Assembly (NCBI RefSeq): GCF_000819765.1
Contig: NZ_CDBT01000010.1
Location: 97,625-161,624, forward strand
DNA from: Aeromonas bivalvium
GTDB lineage: Bacteria > Pseudomonadota > Gammaproteobacteria > Enterobacterales > Aeromonadaceae
DNA: 64,000 nucleotides
Direction: 5' to 3'
Each line of letters opens with the position of its first letter. Positions within the stretch are counted from its first letter, which is position 1. Under the pieces are notes generated by a model. That model was not told where the DNA came from, ran no database searches, and saw only the letters and a program-made list of their open reading frames with translations. A program made the position numbers and the translations under genes. Shown one piece after another: positions 54,600 through 63,697 of the stretch.

Positions 54600-55877
54600 T
54601 TACTCTCCTTTGTCTGCCAGCAGGGCAATGACGGCATCGACCGGGGCGGTCTGTTGTTCCCCCTGGCCACGCAGATACTTGATGGTCACCTCGCCGTTCT
54701 GCGCCTCGGACTCGCCGAGGATCAGGGCGATGGCCGCGCCGCTCTTGTCGGCACGCTTGAGCTGTTTCTTGAAGTTGCCGCCGCCGCAATGGCTCATCAG
54801 GCGCAAGGAAGGCAGCGCATCGCGCAGCCGCTCCGCCAGGGCAAAACCGGCCGCTTCCACCCCCTCGCCCACCATGGCCAGGTAGACATCCACCGCAGGA
54901 CGGATGTCCCCATTGAGCTCCAGGGTCTCGAGCATCAGCACCAGTCGCTCCATGCCCATGGCGAAACCCACCGCCGGGGTGGCTTGACCGCCCAGTTGCT
55001 CCACCAGGCCATCGTAGCGGCCACCGGCCAGGACTGTGCCCTGGGCCCCCAGGCTGCTCGTCACCCACTCGAATACGGTGAGGTTGTAATAATCGAGACC
55101 GCGCACCAGCCGCTCGTTCACCTCGAACCGGATGCCGGCCGCGGTGAGCAGGCGCTTGAGCCCCTCGAAGTGAGCCAGGCTCTCCTCTCCCAGGTGATCG
55201 AACAGGCGCGGCGCCCCCACCAGGATCTCCTGCACCCGATCGTTCTTGGAGTCGAGCACCCGCAGCGGGTTGCTGTACATGCGGCGCTGGCTGTCTTCGT
55301 CCAGCTCCTCCTTGTACTGCTCCAGGTAGGCGACCAGGGCATCGCGATAGGCGGCGCGCTCCTCGCTCTGACCCAGGGTATTGAGCTGCAGGGTGACGTG
55401 ATCCTGGATGCCGAACAGGCGCCACAGGCGGTGGGTCAGCATGATGAGCTCGGCGTCTATGTCCGGCCCATGGATGCCGAACAGCTCGACCCCGAACTGA
55501 TGGAACTGGCGATAGCGCCCCTTCTGGGGACGCTCGTGGCGGAACATGGGGCCCATGTACCACATGCGGCGCTCCTGGTTGTAGAGCAGACCATGCTCGA
55601 TACCGGCGCGCACGCAGCTGGCGGTGCCTTCGGGGCGCAGGGTCAGGCTGTCGCCATTGCGATCCTCGAAGGTATACATCTCTTTTTCGACCACGTCGGT
55701 CACTTCACCGATGGCACGCTTGAACAGATGGGTCTGCTCGACGATGGGCATGCGCACCTCGCTGTAGCCATAACTGGCGACAACCTGACGCAGGATCTGT
55801 TCCACTTTCTGCCATACCGGGCTCTGCTCCGGCAGGCAGTCATTCATACCGCGAATCGCTTGAATCTGTTTTGCCAC
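54600..55877 (-). CDS. hisS: Histidyl-tRNA synthetase
   Basis: Class II synthetase charging tRNA-His. The 425-residue product has motif 1 ([11 protein letters not shown] region), motif 2 ([16 protein letters not shown]), the histidine-specific LVRGLDYYN, motif 3 ([13 protein letters not shown]), and the C-terminal anticodon-binding domain with [20 protein letters not shown]. The start is the GTG at 55875-55877, which gives [13 protein letters not shown], the same N-terminus as E. coli HisS. Confidence 0.97.
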   Translation of the reverse strand: MAKQIQAIRGMNDCLPEQSPVWQKVEQILRQVVASYGYSEVRMPIVEQTHLFKRAIGEVTDVVEKEMYTFEDRNGDSLTLRPEGTASCVRAGIEHGLLYNQERRMWYMGPMFRHERPQKGRYRQFHQFGVELFGIHGPDIDAELIMLTHRLWRLFGIQDHVTLQLNTLGQSEERAAYRDALVAYLEQYKEELDEDSQRRMYSNPLRVLDSKNDRVQEILVGAPRLFDHLGEESLAHFEGLKRLLTAAGIRFEVNERLVRGLDYYNLTVFEWVTSSLGAQGTVLAGGRYDGLVEQLGGQATPAVGFAMGMERLVLMLETLELNGDIRPAVDVYLAMVGEGVEAAGFALAERLRDALPSLRLMSHCGGGNFKKQLKRADKSGAAIALILGESEAQNGEVTIKYLRGQGEQQTAPVDAVIALLADKGE

Positions 55878-55912
55878 GTTGCTACTCGAGAAAAGACGTG
55901 AAATTTGGCCGC

Positions 55913-55941
55913 ATTATAGGGATTTTCGACCCCGAGGTAAA
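55913..55941 (-). promoter_or_regulatory. Sigma-70 type promoter for hisS
   Basis: On the minus strand TTTACC and TATAAT are 17 bases apart, ending about 36 bases before the hisS start. It is the best promoter match between ispG and hisS. Confidence 0.6.
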
Positions 55942-55986
55942 ATCAGGGTGCCCGGATGCGGGATGTAAAATCAATAACCTAAAGCC

Positions 55987-56007
55987 GGGGCCACCCCAGG
56001 TGGCCCC
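55987..56007 (-). terminator. Hairpin after ispG
   Basis: GGGGCCACC-cca-GGTGGCCCC is a 9-bp stem 24 bases after the ispG stop, followed on the minus strand only by GGCTTTAGG. A weak terminator is likely, with the hisS promoter just downstream. Confidence 0.55.
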
Positions 56008-56030
56008 GCTCTGGTCGAACCTTTACCGGT

Positions 56031-57146
56031 TCAACCCTTGTCTATCTGGATCTGGTTGGCGGGATCCAGCATGGCGGCGCGGGCACGGATGCGTCGCTCC
56101 AGGGTCGGCACCAGATCCTTGTTGTCGAGCCGGTCGACCCGCAGCCCCCCCTCGTAGAAGGCGCTCTTGTTGGCGGCGCCGGCGAGGCCGAGATCGGAGA
56201 CCAGGGCCTCGCCCGGGCCGTTGACCACACAGCCTATGATGGAGACATCCATGGGGGTGATGATGTCTTCGAGTCGCTCTTCCAGGGCGTTGACCGTCCC
56301 TATCACGTCGAACTCCTGACGGGAGCAGGAGGGACAGGCGATGAAGTTGATGCCACGGGAGCGAATGCGCAGGGACTTGAGGATATCGAAGCCCACCTTC
56401 ACCTCCTCCACCGGATCGGCGGCCAGGGAGATGCGCAGCGTGTCCCCTATTCCCTCGGTGAGCAGCATGCCAAGGCCGATGGCGGATTTCACCGCGCCGG
56501 CTCGGAACCCGCCCGCCTCCGTGATGCCCAGGTGCAGGGGCTGGTCTATCTGCCTGGCCAGCAGGCGATAGGCACCGACCGCCAGGAAGACATCGGACGC
56601 CTTGACGCTCACCTTGAAGTTGTCGAAGTTGAGGCGATCCAGGTAATCCACGTGACGCATGGCCGATTCGAGCAGGGCTTCCGGGGTCGGCTCGCCATAC
56701 TTTTCCTGGATGTCCCGCTCCAGGGAGCCGCCGTTGACGCCGATGCGGATCGGAATGTTGTAATGACGGGCACAGTCGACCACGGCGCGCACCCGCTCTT
56801 CGTTGCCTATGTTGCCCGGGTTGATGCGCAGGCAGTCGGCGCCATACTCGGCCACTTTCAGGGCGATGCGGTAATCGAAATGGATGTCGGCAACGATGGG
56901 GATCCGGGTCTGCTGCTTGATGAGGCGAAAGGCTTCCGCCGCCTCCATGGTGGGCACAGAGACCCGGACGATGTCGGCACCGACCCGCTCGATCCGCTGG
57001 ATCTGCTCGACGGTGGCGGCCACATCCGTGGTCTTGGTATTGGTCATGGTCTGGACCGTGATGGGGGCATCGCCCCCCACCGGTACCTTACCCACCATGA
57101 TCTGCTTGGACTTGCGACGAATGATCGGGGATACATGAGCGGACAT
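56031..57146 (-). CDS. ispG: 4-hydroxy-3-methylbut-2-enyl diphosphate synthase
   Basis: Iron-sulfur enzyme (GcpE) of the MEP isoprenoid pathway, making HMBPP. The 371-residue product has [15 protein letters not shown] at the start, the TIM-barrel EAADFRLIK-type helix region, and the three cluster cysteines in [11 protein letters not shown] and [11 protein letters not shown]. It follows rodZ with nine bases between genes. Confidence 0.97.
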   Translation of the reverse strand: MSAHVSPIIRRKSKQIMVGKVPVGGDAPITVQTMTNTKTTDVAATVEQIQRIERVGADIVRVSVPTMEAAEAFRLIKQQTRIPIVADIHFDYRIALKVAEYGADCLRINPGNIGNEERVRAVVDCARHYNIPIRIGVNGGSLERDIQEKYGEPTPEALLESAMRHVDYLDRLNFDNFKVSVKASDVFLAVGAYRLLARQIDQPLHLGITEAGGFRAGAVKSAIGLGMLLTEGIGDTLRISLAADPVEEVKVGFDILKSLRIRSRGINFIACPSCSRQEFDVIGTVNALEERLEDIITPMDVSIIGCVVNGPGEALVSDLGLAGAANKSAFYEGGLRVDRLDNKDLVPTLERRIRARAAMLDPANQIQIDKG

Positions 57147-57155
57147 GGGTACAAC

Positions 57156-58067
57156 TTACTCCTGCGGCAACGCGAACTTGGCGGTCCGGCCGTTATTGTA
57201 ACGGCTCATGTCGATGGACTTGCCTTCGAACTCAATCCGGACGGCCATGGGCGCGCCTACGATGAACTTCAGCGGTGCCGTTCCGTTCAGAACCAGCTCG
57301 TCATTGGCCTTCTTCAGGCCGCTGAACAGGGTCTTGCCGGTGGCGTCCTTCACGTCGAGCCAGCAGTCGGCGGTGAAGTTGAGCTTGAGCTGGGGCACGC
57401 TGGCCGGCTCGGCGGCGGGCTCTGGCTGCGTGGCCACGACCTCGCTGACCACGGGCTCCTCGGTCGGGGCCGTGGAGATGGCGGCGCTCGCGGCAGGCTC
57501 CTCGCTCACTGGCGCGGCGGCTTGTTCCGCCTCGGCCAGGGGCGCGGGTGCAACCAGGGAGAGCTCGCCTTCGGTGGTCTCACTCACCTCGGGGGAGGCA
57601 GAGGCGCCTATCTCGCTGGCGGCGAGGGCCTCCTCCCCGGCGGATCGCTTGGCCGTGCTCTGCCACCACCAGGCGACCGACAGGCCGATCAGGGCCAGGA
57701 TCACCAGCCAGGTCACCAGCTTGAGGCGGCTGTCACTGGCCTGCTGACGGGAGCGACGGGAGAAGCTCTGCATATCGATGTTGTCCGGGGGGGTCAACCC
57801 CAGCTTGGTATAGGCGGCGAGCACTGTCTCCTCGGGCACCCCCACCAGCTTGGCGTAGGTGCGCAGGTAACCCCGGATGAAGGTATGAGAGGTGTGCTTG
57901 TCGTAAGTATCTGATTCGATAGCCGCAATCAGGGTAAGACGAAGATGAAGGCGTGACGCTACCTGCTCACGGGTCCAGCCAAGCTGTTCGCGAGCGGCGC
58001 GCAGCAGCTGGCCTGGGCCCGCTGCCTGAGATTCGTCTTGAGAGTCGTGTTGCTGTTCAATAGTCAT
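57156..58067 (-). CDS. rodZ: Cell-shape protein RodZ
   Basis: Membrane protein that links MreB to the cell-wall synthesis machinery. The 303-residue product has an N-terminal helix-turn-helix of the Cro type (about 20-85, LRAAREQLGWTREQVASRLHLRLTLIAAIE), a basic juxtamembrane stretch (SFSRRSRQQASDSRLK), one membrane segment (about 118-135), an Ala/Glu/Pro-rich linker, and a C-terminal DUF4115 domain (LKLNFTADCWLDVKDATGKTLFSGL). Its first codons overlap the end of pilW by 11 bases. Confidence 0.95.
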   Translation of the reverse strand: MTIEQQHDSQDESQAAGPGQLLRAAREQLGWTREQVASRLHLRLTLIAAIESDTYDKHTSHTFIRGYLRTYAKLVGVPEETVLAAYTKLGLTPPDNIDMQSFSRRSRQQASDSRLKLVTWLVILALIGLSVAWWWQSTAKRSAGEEALAASEIGASASPEVSETTEGELSLVAPAPLAEAEQAAAPVSEEPAASAAISTAPTEEPVVSEVVATQPEPAAEPASVPQLKLNFTADCWLDVKDATGKTLFSGLKKANDELVLNGTAPLKFIVGAPMAVRIEFEGKSIDMSRYNNGRTAKFALPQE

Positions 58068-58833
58068 TGGCTAAGTAACGCTTGGCTTGTGGCGAAGAGG
58101 GAAAGCGCTGTACCAGCTCAGTCCCGAATTGGTGAAGTAATGCCGGTTTGTCCATCGACTGGGCGAGACGCAGTCTCAGCCAGAGGCTCTGCTCGTTCTC
58201 CTCGGCCACGGCCGCATAACGAACGAGATAGTCCTGCGCATCGGTCAGCTTGTCATCTTTCATGGAAAGCTCGGCCAAGTCCAGCAATAACCCTGGATCG
58301 CGGGGATTATACCCCAAGGCCAGATGATAGTATTCGCTCGCCTTGTCTTTTCTGTTGTTTTGCAACGCACAGAGCGCCGCATTCTCGTAGGTGTCGGCGA
58401 TCTTGACGTAGTCTGGCTGGGCGATGGCCTGGTTGAAGGCCTGGTCGGCTTCATCGAAACGGCCACGATTGCAGAGGAAGGCGCCGTAGTTGTTCATGGC
58501 GTCAGCATTGGTCGGATCCATGGCCAGGGCCTTGCGATAGCTCGCCTCGGCCGCCTTGAAATCCTGCACCTGCTGGAAAAAATAGGCAAAACCTATCTGG
58601 ATCTGGGGGTTGCCCGGGTCATATTGCAGCGCCTTGTCCAGATTGAACTTGGCCTGCTCGGCATTGCCCTGGCGCAGATATTGGATGCCCAGATCCAGTC
58701 TGGTCTGGGCAGCGGCCTTCAGATCGGGACCGACTTCCCGCTGTGTCGAGTTCGGGCCAACGTAGCTAGTCTCGGTCACGCAGCCGGACAGCGCACAGAG
58801 CGCTGCCACCATAATCAATTTACGTGTATCCAT
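58057..58833 (-). CDS. pilW: Type IV pilus biogenesis/stability lipoprotein PilW
   Basis: Outer-membrane TPR pilotin (PilF/PilW) that helps assemble the PilQ secretin. The 258-residue product has a signal peptide with lipobox LSGC (Cys18) and at least five TPR-like repeats (LDLGIQYLRQGNAEQAKFNLDKAL, IGFAYFFQQVQDFKAAEASYRKAL, MNNYGAFLCNRGRFDEADQAFNQAI). It stands between rlmN and rodZ, the standard position, and overlaps rodZ. Confidence 0.94.
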   Translation of the reverse strand: MDTRKLIMVAALCALSGCVTETSYVGPNSTQREVGPDLKAAAQTRLDLGIQYLRQGNAEQAKFNLDKALQYDPGNPQIQIGFAYFFQQVQDFKAAEASYRKALAMDPTNADAMNNYGAFLCNRGRFDEADQAFNQAIAQPDYVKIADTYENAALCALQNNRKDKASEYYHLALGYNPRDPGLLLDLAELSMKDDKLTDAQDYLVRYAAVAEENEQSLWLRLRLAQSMDKPALLHQFGTELVQRFPSSPQAKRYLANDY

Positions 58834-58860
58834 TTCCCTGACTATACAATGGCTTAGCGG

Positions 58861-59964
58861 TTACACCATTTTGACGGAAATCCCATCCTGTTGCATCCGC
58901 TTTTTCATGGTGCGTTTAGTGCGATCGATCACATCTCCGACCAACTGACCGCAGGCGGCATCGATGTCGTCCCCGCGGGTCTTGCGCACTATCACGGTCA
59001 GGCCGTACTCCATCAACACCTTGGAGAAGCGATCGATGCGACTGTTGCTCGGTTTGCCAAACGGGTTGCCCGGGAAGGGGTTGAAGGGGATCAGGTTGAT
59101 CTTGCTCGGGGTATCTTTCAGCACCTGAGCCAGCTCGTGGGCATGCTGCATGTCGTCATTGATATGATCGAGCAGCACATATTCCACCGTGACCCGGCCA
59201 CCGTTGGCGTTGGACTTGGCCAGATAACGACGCACACCGGCGAGGAAATCCTCGATGTTGTACTTGTCGTTGATGGGCATGATCTCGGAGCGAAGCGCAT
59301 CGTTGGGCGCATGCAGGGAGATGGCCAGGGCCACGTCTATCTGGTCCCCCAGCATGTCCAGGGCCGGCACCACACCGGAGGTGGAGATGGTCACCCGGCG
59401 CTTGGAGATGCCATAGCCGAAATCGTCCATCATCAGCCGCATGGCCGGGATCACGTTGGAGAGGTTGAGCAGGGGTTCGCCCATGCCCATCATCACCACG
59501 TTGGTGATGGGGCGCTTGCCACCGACCACCTTGGCTGCGCGCCACACCTGGCCGATGATCTCGGAGACCTTCAGGTTTCTGTTGAAGCCTTGCTGGGCGG
59601 TGGAGCAGAAGGTACAGGCCAGGGCGCAGCCAACCTGGGAGGAGACGCACAGGGTGGCACGGTCCGCTTCCGGGATGTAGACGGTCTCGACTTCCTGATC
59701 CCCGACCTGCAGGGCCCACTTGATGGTGCCATCGGAGGAGCGCTGTTCGCGGCTCACTTCCGGGGCGCGGATCTCGGCGACCGCCTTGAGCCGCTCGCGC
59801 AACACCTTGTTGACGTTGTTCATCTGATCGAAATCGTCACAACCGAAGTGATAGATCCACTTCATCACCTGATCCGCCCGGAATGGCTTCTCGCCCAGTT
59901 CGACGAAGAAGGCACGCATGGCATCCCGATCAAGATCCAGCAGGTTGGTTTTTGTTTCGCTCAT
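58861..59964 (-). CDS. rlmN: rRNA/tRNA adenine C2-methyltransferase RlmN
   Basis: Radical-SAM enzyme that methylates A2503 of 23S rRNA and A37 of some tRNAs at C2. The 367-residue product has the cluster motif CALACTFCS, the GMGEPLLN glycine block, and the methyl-carrying cysteine in DIDAACGQL near the C-terminus. The start [16 protein letters not shown] at 59964 gives the family N-terminus; 40 further in-frame codons upstream are not supported. pilW follows 27 bases downstream. Confidence 0.96.
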   Translation of the reverse strand: MSETKTNLLDLDRDAMRAFFVELGEKPFRADQVMKWIYHFGCDDFDQMNNVNKVLRERLKAVAEIRAPEVSREQRSSDGTIKWALQVGDQEVETVYIPEADRATLCVSSQVGCALACTFCSTAQQGFNRNLKVSEIIGQVWRAAKVVGGKRPITNVVMMGMGEPLLNLSNVIPAMRLMMDDFGYGISKRRVTISTSGVVPALDMLGDQIDVALAISLHAPNDALRSEIMPINDKYNIEDFLAGVRRYLAKSNANGGRVTVEYVLLDHINDDMQHAHELAQVLKDTPSKINLIPFNPFPGNPFGKPSNSRIDRFSKVLMEYGLTVIVRKTRGDDIDAACGQLVGDVIDRTKRTMKKRMQQDGISVKMV

Positions 59965-60090
59965 CAAAGGCCTCAGTCCACACACTACGAAATGATTGCT
60001 GACAGTCGTCAGGGGGCGGCATTGTACAAATAATGTGTCTGCCTTGCTACCCGCAGCATACGGAGTTATCCGGCTTTTCGCCAAATAACG

Positions 60091-60112
60091 AAAGGGAGCC
60101 GAGGCTCCCTTT
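60091..60112 (-). terminator. Terminator after ndk
   Basis: AAAGGGAGCC-ga-GGCTCCCTTT is a 10-bp stem 24 bases past the ndk stop; on the minus strand it runs into TTTCGTTATTTGG. Confidence 0.75.
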
Positions 60113-60135
60113 GCTGGTGTTCACTGCCGGCGTCA

Positions 60136-60564
60136 TCAGGCGCGCGGGCAGATCTCGTCATCGCCGAAAAAGTAGGCGATTTCACGGGCGGCAGAGGCCG
60201 GGGCATCGGAGCCGTGTACCGCGTTGCGATCTATGCTGTCGGCGAAGCAGGCGCGCAGGGTACCGGCCAGGGCATCGGCAGGATTGGTGGCGCCCATGAT
60301 TTCGCGGTTGCGACGGATGGCGTCTTCGCCCTCCAGCACCTGCACCATGACCGGACCCGAGGTCATGAAGGCGACCAGGGCATCATAGAAGGGGCGTCCT
60401 TCGTGCTCGGCGTAGAAGCCGGCAGCCTGCTCGCGGCTCATGTGGATCATCTTGGCTGCGACGATGCGCAGGCCCGCGCTCTCAAAGCGGTTGTAGATGG
60501 CACCGATCAAGTTCTTGCTGACAGCATCCGGCTTGACGATAGAGAAGGTACGTTCGATAGCCAT
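60136..60564 (-). CDS. ndk: Nucleoside diphosphate kinase
   Basis: Exchanges phosphate between nucleoside tri- and diphosphates. The 142-residue product begins [17 protein letters not shown] and has the phosphohistidine site [17 protein letters not shown], with the ATMHxx-like [12 protein letters not shown] substrate segment. It has its own promoter region with TATAAT upstream. Confidence 0.97.
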   Translation of the reverse strand: MAIERTFSIVKPDAVSKNLIGAIYNRFESAGLRIVAAKMIHMSREQAAGFYAEHEGRPFYDALVAFMTSGPVMVQVLEGEDAIRRNREIMGATNPADALAGTLRACFADSIDRNAVHGSDAPASAAREIAYFFGDDEICPRA

Positions 60565-60617
60565 TAGATCTTCCTTAAACTACTGAGAATTAGGGTAAGA
60601 ATTCATGTTCGGCGGCG

Positions 60618-60644
60618 ATTATACGTAAACAAAAAGCGAAACAA
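60618..60644 (-). promoter_or_regulatory. Promoter candidate for ndk
   Basis: A perfect TATAAT lies on the minus strand about 55 bases before the ndk start. The best -35 match, TTGTTT, is only 15 bases away, so the -35 assignment is weak. Confidence 0.5.
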
Positions 60645-60722
60645 CATACAAAAAGGCAACTTTTTGTTAAACAAAGTCATCGTTAAAACAACATGCCAGC
60701 TCACCTTGCCGTAGCCTAACCC

Positions 60723-60748
60723 AAAAAAACGTGCGCTTGCCCACGTTT
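60723..60748 (-). terminator. Orphan hairpin with T tract
   Basis: AAACGTG-ggcaagcg-CACGTTT followed on the minus strand by a run of T (seven in total with the stem end). No annotated gene ends here; the neighbouring pepB-like gene has its own terminator 95 bases earlier. Confidence 0.5.
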
Positions 60749-60842
60749 CTCTTATCAAATGCATGAAAATCAAGCTCTCCTCCCTCGCTCGAGCGGTTGC
60801 CTTGCGGCGGGAGATCGCCCGCCAATGCGGAGCTTGGCCATG

Positions 60843-60866
60843 AAAAAGGCGCCATCAGGCGCCTTC
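60843..60866 (-). terminator. Terminator after the second pepB copy
   Basis: AAGGCGCC-tgat-GGCGCCTT followed on the minus strand by TTT, 23 bases after the gene's stop. Confidence 0.85.
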
Positions 60867-60888
60867 CTTGTTGCAATGGGATGAGCGC

Positions 60889-62172
60889 TTATCGCGTCTC
60901 GTCCAGCAGGGTGCGGGCCAGGGTACGCATTCCCAGGGTATTGGCCCCAGGAGCCCACAGGCTGTCGCCGTTTTCGCTGAAACAGGAGGCAAGATCCACA
61001 TGCAGCCAGCCCTGCCCTTCGTTGGCGACGAAGCGGGAGAGGAAGCCGGCCGCGTTGGAGGCGCCCCCCGGGCCGCCACCCGGCACGGGACGGCTGTTGG
61101 CGGTATCGGCATAGTGGGACGGGCACTGGGTACGGTGCCAGGGCTCGAGGGGCAGCGGCCAGGCCGGCTCCTGCTCTGCCTCGGCGTAGGTCATGGCCCG
61201 ACTCACCAGTCCCTTGTCCAGGCCGAACAGGGCGTTGTAACGTCCCCCCAGCGCCATCACGGCCGCCCCGGTCAGGGTGGCGGCATCCAGGATGAGGGGC
61301 GCGCCGCTGGCACAGGCCAGTTGCAGGCCATCAGCCAGTACCAGACGCCCCTCGGCGTCGGTGTTGACTATCTCCACCGTGGTGCCGTTCTTGTACGTGA
61401 GGATGTCACCCAGCTTGTAGGCGTGACCCGAGACCAGGTTCTCGGCGCAGCAGAGGATGAGCTTGACCCGCTTGTCCAGGCCCCGCAGCATGGCCAGCGC
61501 CAGGGCGCCGGTGACGATGGCGGCGCCTCCCATGTCATGCTTCATGGTCAGCATGCCCTGGGAGGTCTTCATGGAGTAGCCGCCGGAGTCGAAGGTGATG
61601 CCCTTGCCCACCAGGGCCGCGGCGACGGGGGCCTTGGGATCCTTGCCCGGATTGAAGTCCAGCTCCAGCATGACCGGCTCGCGATCGCTGCCCCGACCCA
61701 CCTGATAGAGCCCCACCCAGCCCGCCTGGGCCAGGGCCTCGCCCTTGAGGATGCGGTGGCTCACCTTGTCCGGCGCCAGCTCGGTGATGAAGGCCGCCGC
61801 CTCCACCGCCAGATCCAGCGGTCCCAGCTGCTCCGGCGTGGCATTGGTCATCTCGCGCACCCAGCGCCCGCACAGCCAGCGCCCTTCCAGCTCGGCCCTG
61901 TCCTCCTCGCTGCAGGTGGCCCATTGCAGCTCCACCTCCACCTTGGGGGTCTGCAGCCCCTGGGCGAAGGCCCACTGCTGCTCCCTGTCCCAGTGACCGG
62001 CCAGGCTCACCCTGTGGATCCCCTGGCTGCAGAGGCGACGTGCCGCCTGCTGGATATCCTGCAGGGGACTCGCACTCACCAGATGGATCAGGGCGCCGTC
62101 GGCGCGATGGGAGAGCAGGGCTCCCTCCCCCCACTCTGGGGCGGCAAATTCACGGCTCAGCCAGACATTCAT
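60889..62172 (-). CDS. PepB-like M17 aminopeptidase, second copy
   Basis: Cytosolic leucine-aminopeptidase-family enzyme of 427 residues, a paralogue of the adjacent pepB. The C-terminal M17 domain has all metal and catalytic segments: GKGITFDSGGYSMK, HDMGGAA, NTDAEGRLVLADGL, and DAATLTGA. It differs from the first copy in the N-terminal domain and near the C-terminus (a GGGPGGASN loop instead of AEGTAGATT). AGGAGG lies five bases before the ATG at 62172. That ATG overlaps the stop of a 32-codon frame, so the genes are coupled. Confidence 0.9.
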   Translation of the reverse strand: MNVWLSREFAAPEWGEGALLSHRADGALIHLVSASPLQDIQQAARRLCSQGIHRVSLAGHWDREQQWAFAQGLQTPKVEVELQWATCSEEDRAELEGRWLCGRWVREMTNATPEQLGPLDLAVEAAAFITELAPDKVSHRILKGEALAQAGWVGLYQVGRGSDREPVMLELDFNPGKDPKAPVAAALVGKGITFDSGGYSMKTSQGMLTMKHDMGGAAIVTGALALAMLRGLDKRVKLILCCAENLVSGHAYKLGDILTYKNGTTVEIVNTDAEGRLVLADGLQLACASGAPLILDAATLTGAAVMALGGRYNALFGLDKGLVSRAMTYAEAEQEPAWPLPLEPWHRTQCPSHYADTANSRPVPGGGPGGASNAAGFLSRFVANEGQGWLHVDLASCFSENGDSLWAPGANTLGMRTLARTLLDETR

Positions 62173-62267
62173 ACAGACACCTCCTCGAGACAGATCGCAA
62201 TGGAGGACCACCCGGTTAACACCAGGTAACCGTGGTCATGATCCCCCAGTTTCAGGCAGGCGTTCAT
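62169..62267 (-). CDS. 32-codon reading frame linking the two pepB genes
   Basis: The frame starts MNACLKLGDHDHG and ends ICLEEVSV. Its ATG overlaps the stop of the first pepB copy (ATGA) and its TGA overlaps the start of the second copy (ATGA). GAGGTG in the end of the first copy is placed as its ribosome binding site. Its last eleven residues resemble the last eleven of the first PepB (SIAICLEEVSV against TIARWLEEVTA), so it may be the remnant of a third, internally deleted copy rather than a functional peptide. Confidence 0.45.
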   Translation of the reverse strand: MNACLKLGDHDHGYLVLTGWSSIAICLEEVSV

Positions 62268-63553
62268 GCCGTCACCTCTTCGAGCCAGCGGGCGATGGTG
62301 CGCAGGCCATGGCCCTTGGCGCCGGTGGCCCACAGCTCGTTGCCCGCCTTCTGGTAGGCACCGGCCAAGTCCATGTGCAGCCAGCCCCGCCCCTCGTCAC
62401 GGACGAAGCGCGACAGGAAGGCGGCCGCCGTGGTGGCGCCGGCCGTGCCTTCGGCCGTGGCCACGTTGCTCATGTCGGCAAACGAGGAGCCGAGCTGGCC
62501 CTGATGCCAGGTCTCCAGCGGCAGGACCCAGGCCTTCTCGTTTTCCGCCTTGGCGGCGGCCAGGCCACGGGCCTGCTCGGCCTCGTCCAGGGCGAACAGG
62601 GCATTGTAGTCACGGCCCAGGGCCATCTTGGCGGCACCGGTCAGGGTGGCGGCATCCAGTATGTAGGGAGCGCCGCTCTCGCTGGCCGTCAGCAGGCCGT
62701 CCGCCAGTACCAGGCGTCCCTCGGCGTCCGTGTTCTGGATCTCGACGCTGATGCCATTGCGATAGGTGAGGATGTCGCCGAGCTTGAAGGCATGGCCCGA
62801 GACCAGGTTTTCGGCGCAGCAGAGGATGAGCTTGACCCGCTTGTCCAGGCCGCGGGCGATGGCCAGGGCCAGGCCACCGGTCACCATGGCGGCGCCCCCC
62901 ATGTCGGATTTCATCGGCAACATGCCATCGGACGATTTCATGCTGTAGCCGCCGGAATCGAAGGTGATCCCCTTGCCCACCAGGGCGGCGGACACAGGGG
63001 CATCCGGGTTGCCGCTCGGGTTGTAATCGAGCTCCAGCAGCACGGGCTCGCGCTCGCTGCCACGACCCACCGACCAGATGCCGATGTGGCCCGCTTCCTT
63101 CAAAGCTTCGCCACTGGTGATGCGGGCGCTGACCTTGTCACCGGCCAGGCCGCGGATAAGCAGCAGGGCAGACTCCGCCAGACTCATGGGGTAGATCTCC
63201 TCCGGGCAGGCGTTGGTCACGTCCCGTACCCAGGCACTGGCCTTGAGCAGGCCATCGAGGGCCTTGGCGTCCTGGGGCGACTGCCCGCCAAACGTCAGTG
63301 TCCGCTCTCCCTTGGCGGCATAGAAGCCCTGGGCAAAGGCGAAACGGCGCTCCAGATCCCAGCCCTCACCGGCCAGCCGCACCCGTTTGATGCCGGAGGA
63401 CTCCAGGCGGCGGGCGGCCCGCTGGATGGCGCGCAGGGGCTCCTGATCAAGATGTACCCGGGCCTCGTCACCGTTGAAACTCAGCAGGGCATTTTCGCCC
63501 CAGTGGGGGGCGGCGCCCTGGGTGGACAACACTACATTCATCATCTCAGCCAT
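62264..63553 (-). CDS. pepB: Aminopeptidase PepB
   Basis: M17 leucyl aminopeptidase of the PepB type, 429 residues, removing N-terminal residues from peptides. The catalytic domain shows GKGITFDSGGYSMK, SDMGGAA, AENLVSGHAFKLGD, NTDAEGRLVLADGL and DAATLTGAAKMALG. It follows fdx of the isc cluster, as pepB does in E. coli, but iscX between them is absent. The start could also be the ATG at 63544 or 63541. A second, divergent copy lies immediately downstream. Confidence 0.94.
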   Translation of the reverse strand: MAEMMNVVLSTQGAAPHWGENALLSFNGDEARVHLDQEPLRAIQRAARRLESSGIKRVRLAGEGWDLERRFAFAQGFYAAKGERTLTFGGQSPQDAKALDGLLKASAWVRDVTNACPEEIYPMSLAESALLLIRGLAGDKVSARITSGEALKEAGHIGIWSVGRGSEREPVLLELDYNPSGNPDAPVSAALVGKGITFDSGGYSMKSSDGMLPMKSDMGGAAMVTGGLALAIARGLDKRVKLILCCAENLVSGHAFKLGDILTYRNGISVEIQNTDAEGRLVLADGLLTASESGAPYILDAATLTGAAKMALGRDYNALFALDEAEQARGLAAAKAENEKAWVLPLETWHQGQLGSSFADMSNVATAEGTAGATTAAAFLSRFVRDEGRGWLHMDLAGAYQKAGNELWATGAKGHGLRTIARWLEEVTA

Positions 63554-63608
63554 CTCTTCTTGCTTCCTTTTCTTTTTGGCAATGGGTCGGTCGGGGAATG
63601 GCGGCCAT

Positions 63609-63642
63609 AAAAAAGGCCGTCTCCCTCTCGGGTCACGGCCTT
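63609..63642 (-). terminator. Terminator after fdx
   Basis: AAGGCCGT-N14-ACGGCCTT is followed on the minus strand by six T. It is 56 bases after the fdx stop and separates the isc operon from pepB. Confidence 0.85.
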
Positions 63643-63697
63643 CACCATATCACTTTTGCATCTGCACTGACTGCATGCTCGTTTGAACCGGCGCGGA

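Larger units (their letters stand above)
60565..60888. other. AT-rich gap between ndk and pepB-like gene
   Basis: About 320 bases. It contains the ndk promoter, the orphan hairpin at 60723-60748, and the pepB-like gene's terminator at 60843-60866. No convincing protein gene is present. pbpC, yfhM, sseA and sseB, which lie between ndk and pepB in E. coli, are absent. Confidence 0.55.

Noticed and set aside
60667-60876. A 69-codon open frame on the minus strand between ndk and the pepB copy
   Set aside because: It crosses two terminator-like hairpins, has no ribosome binding site and no recognisable sequence.
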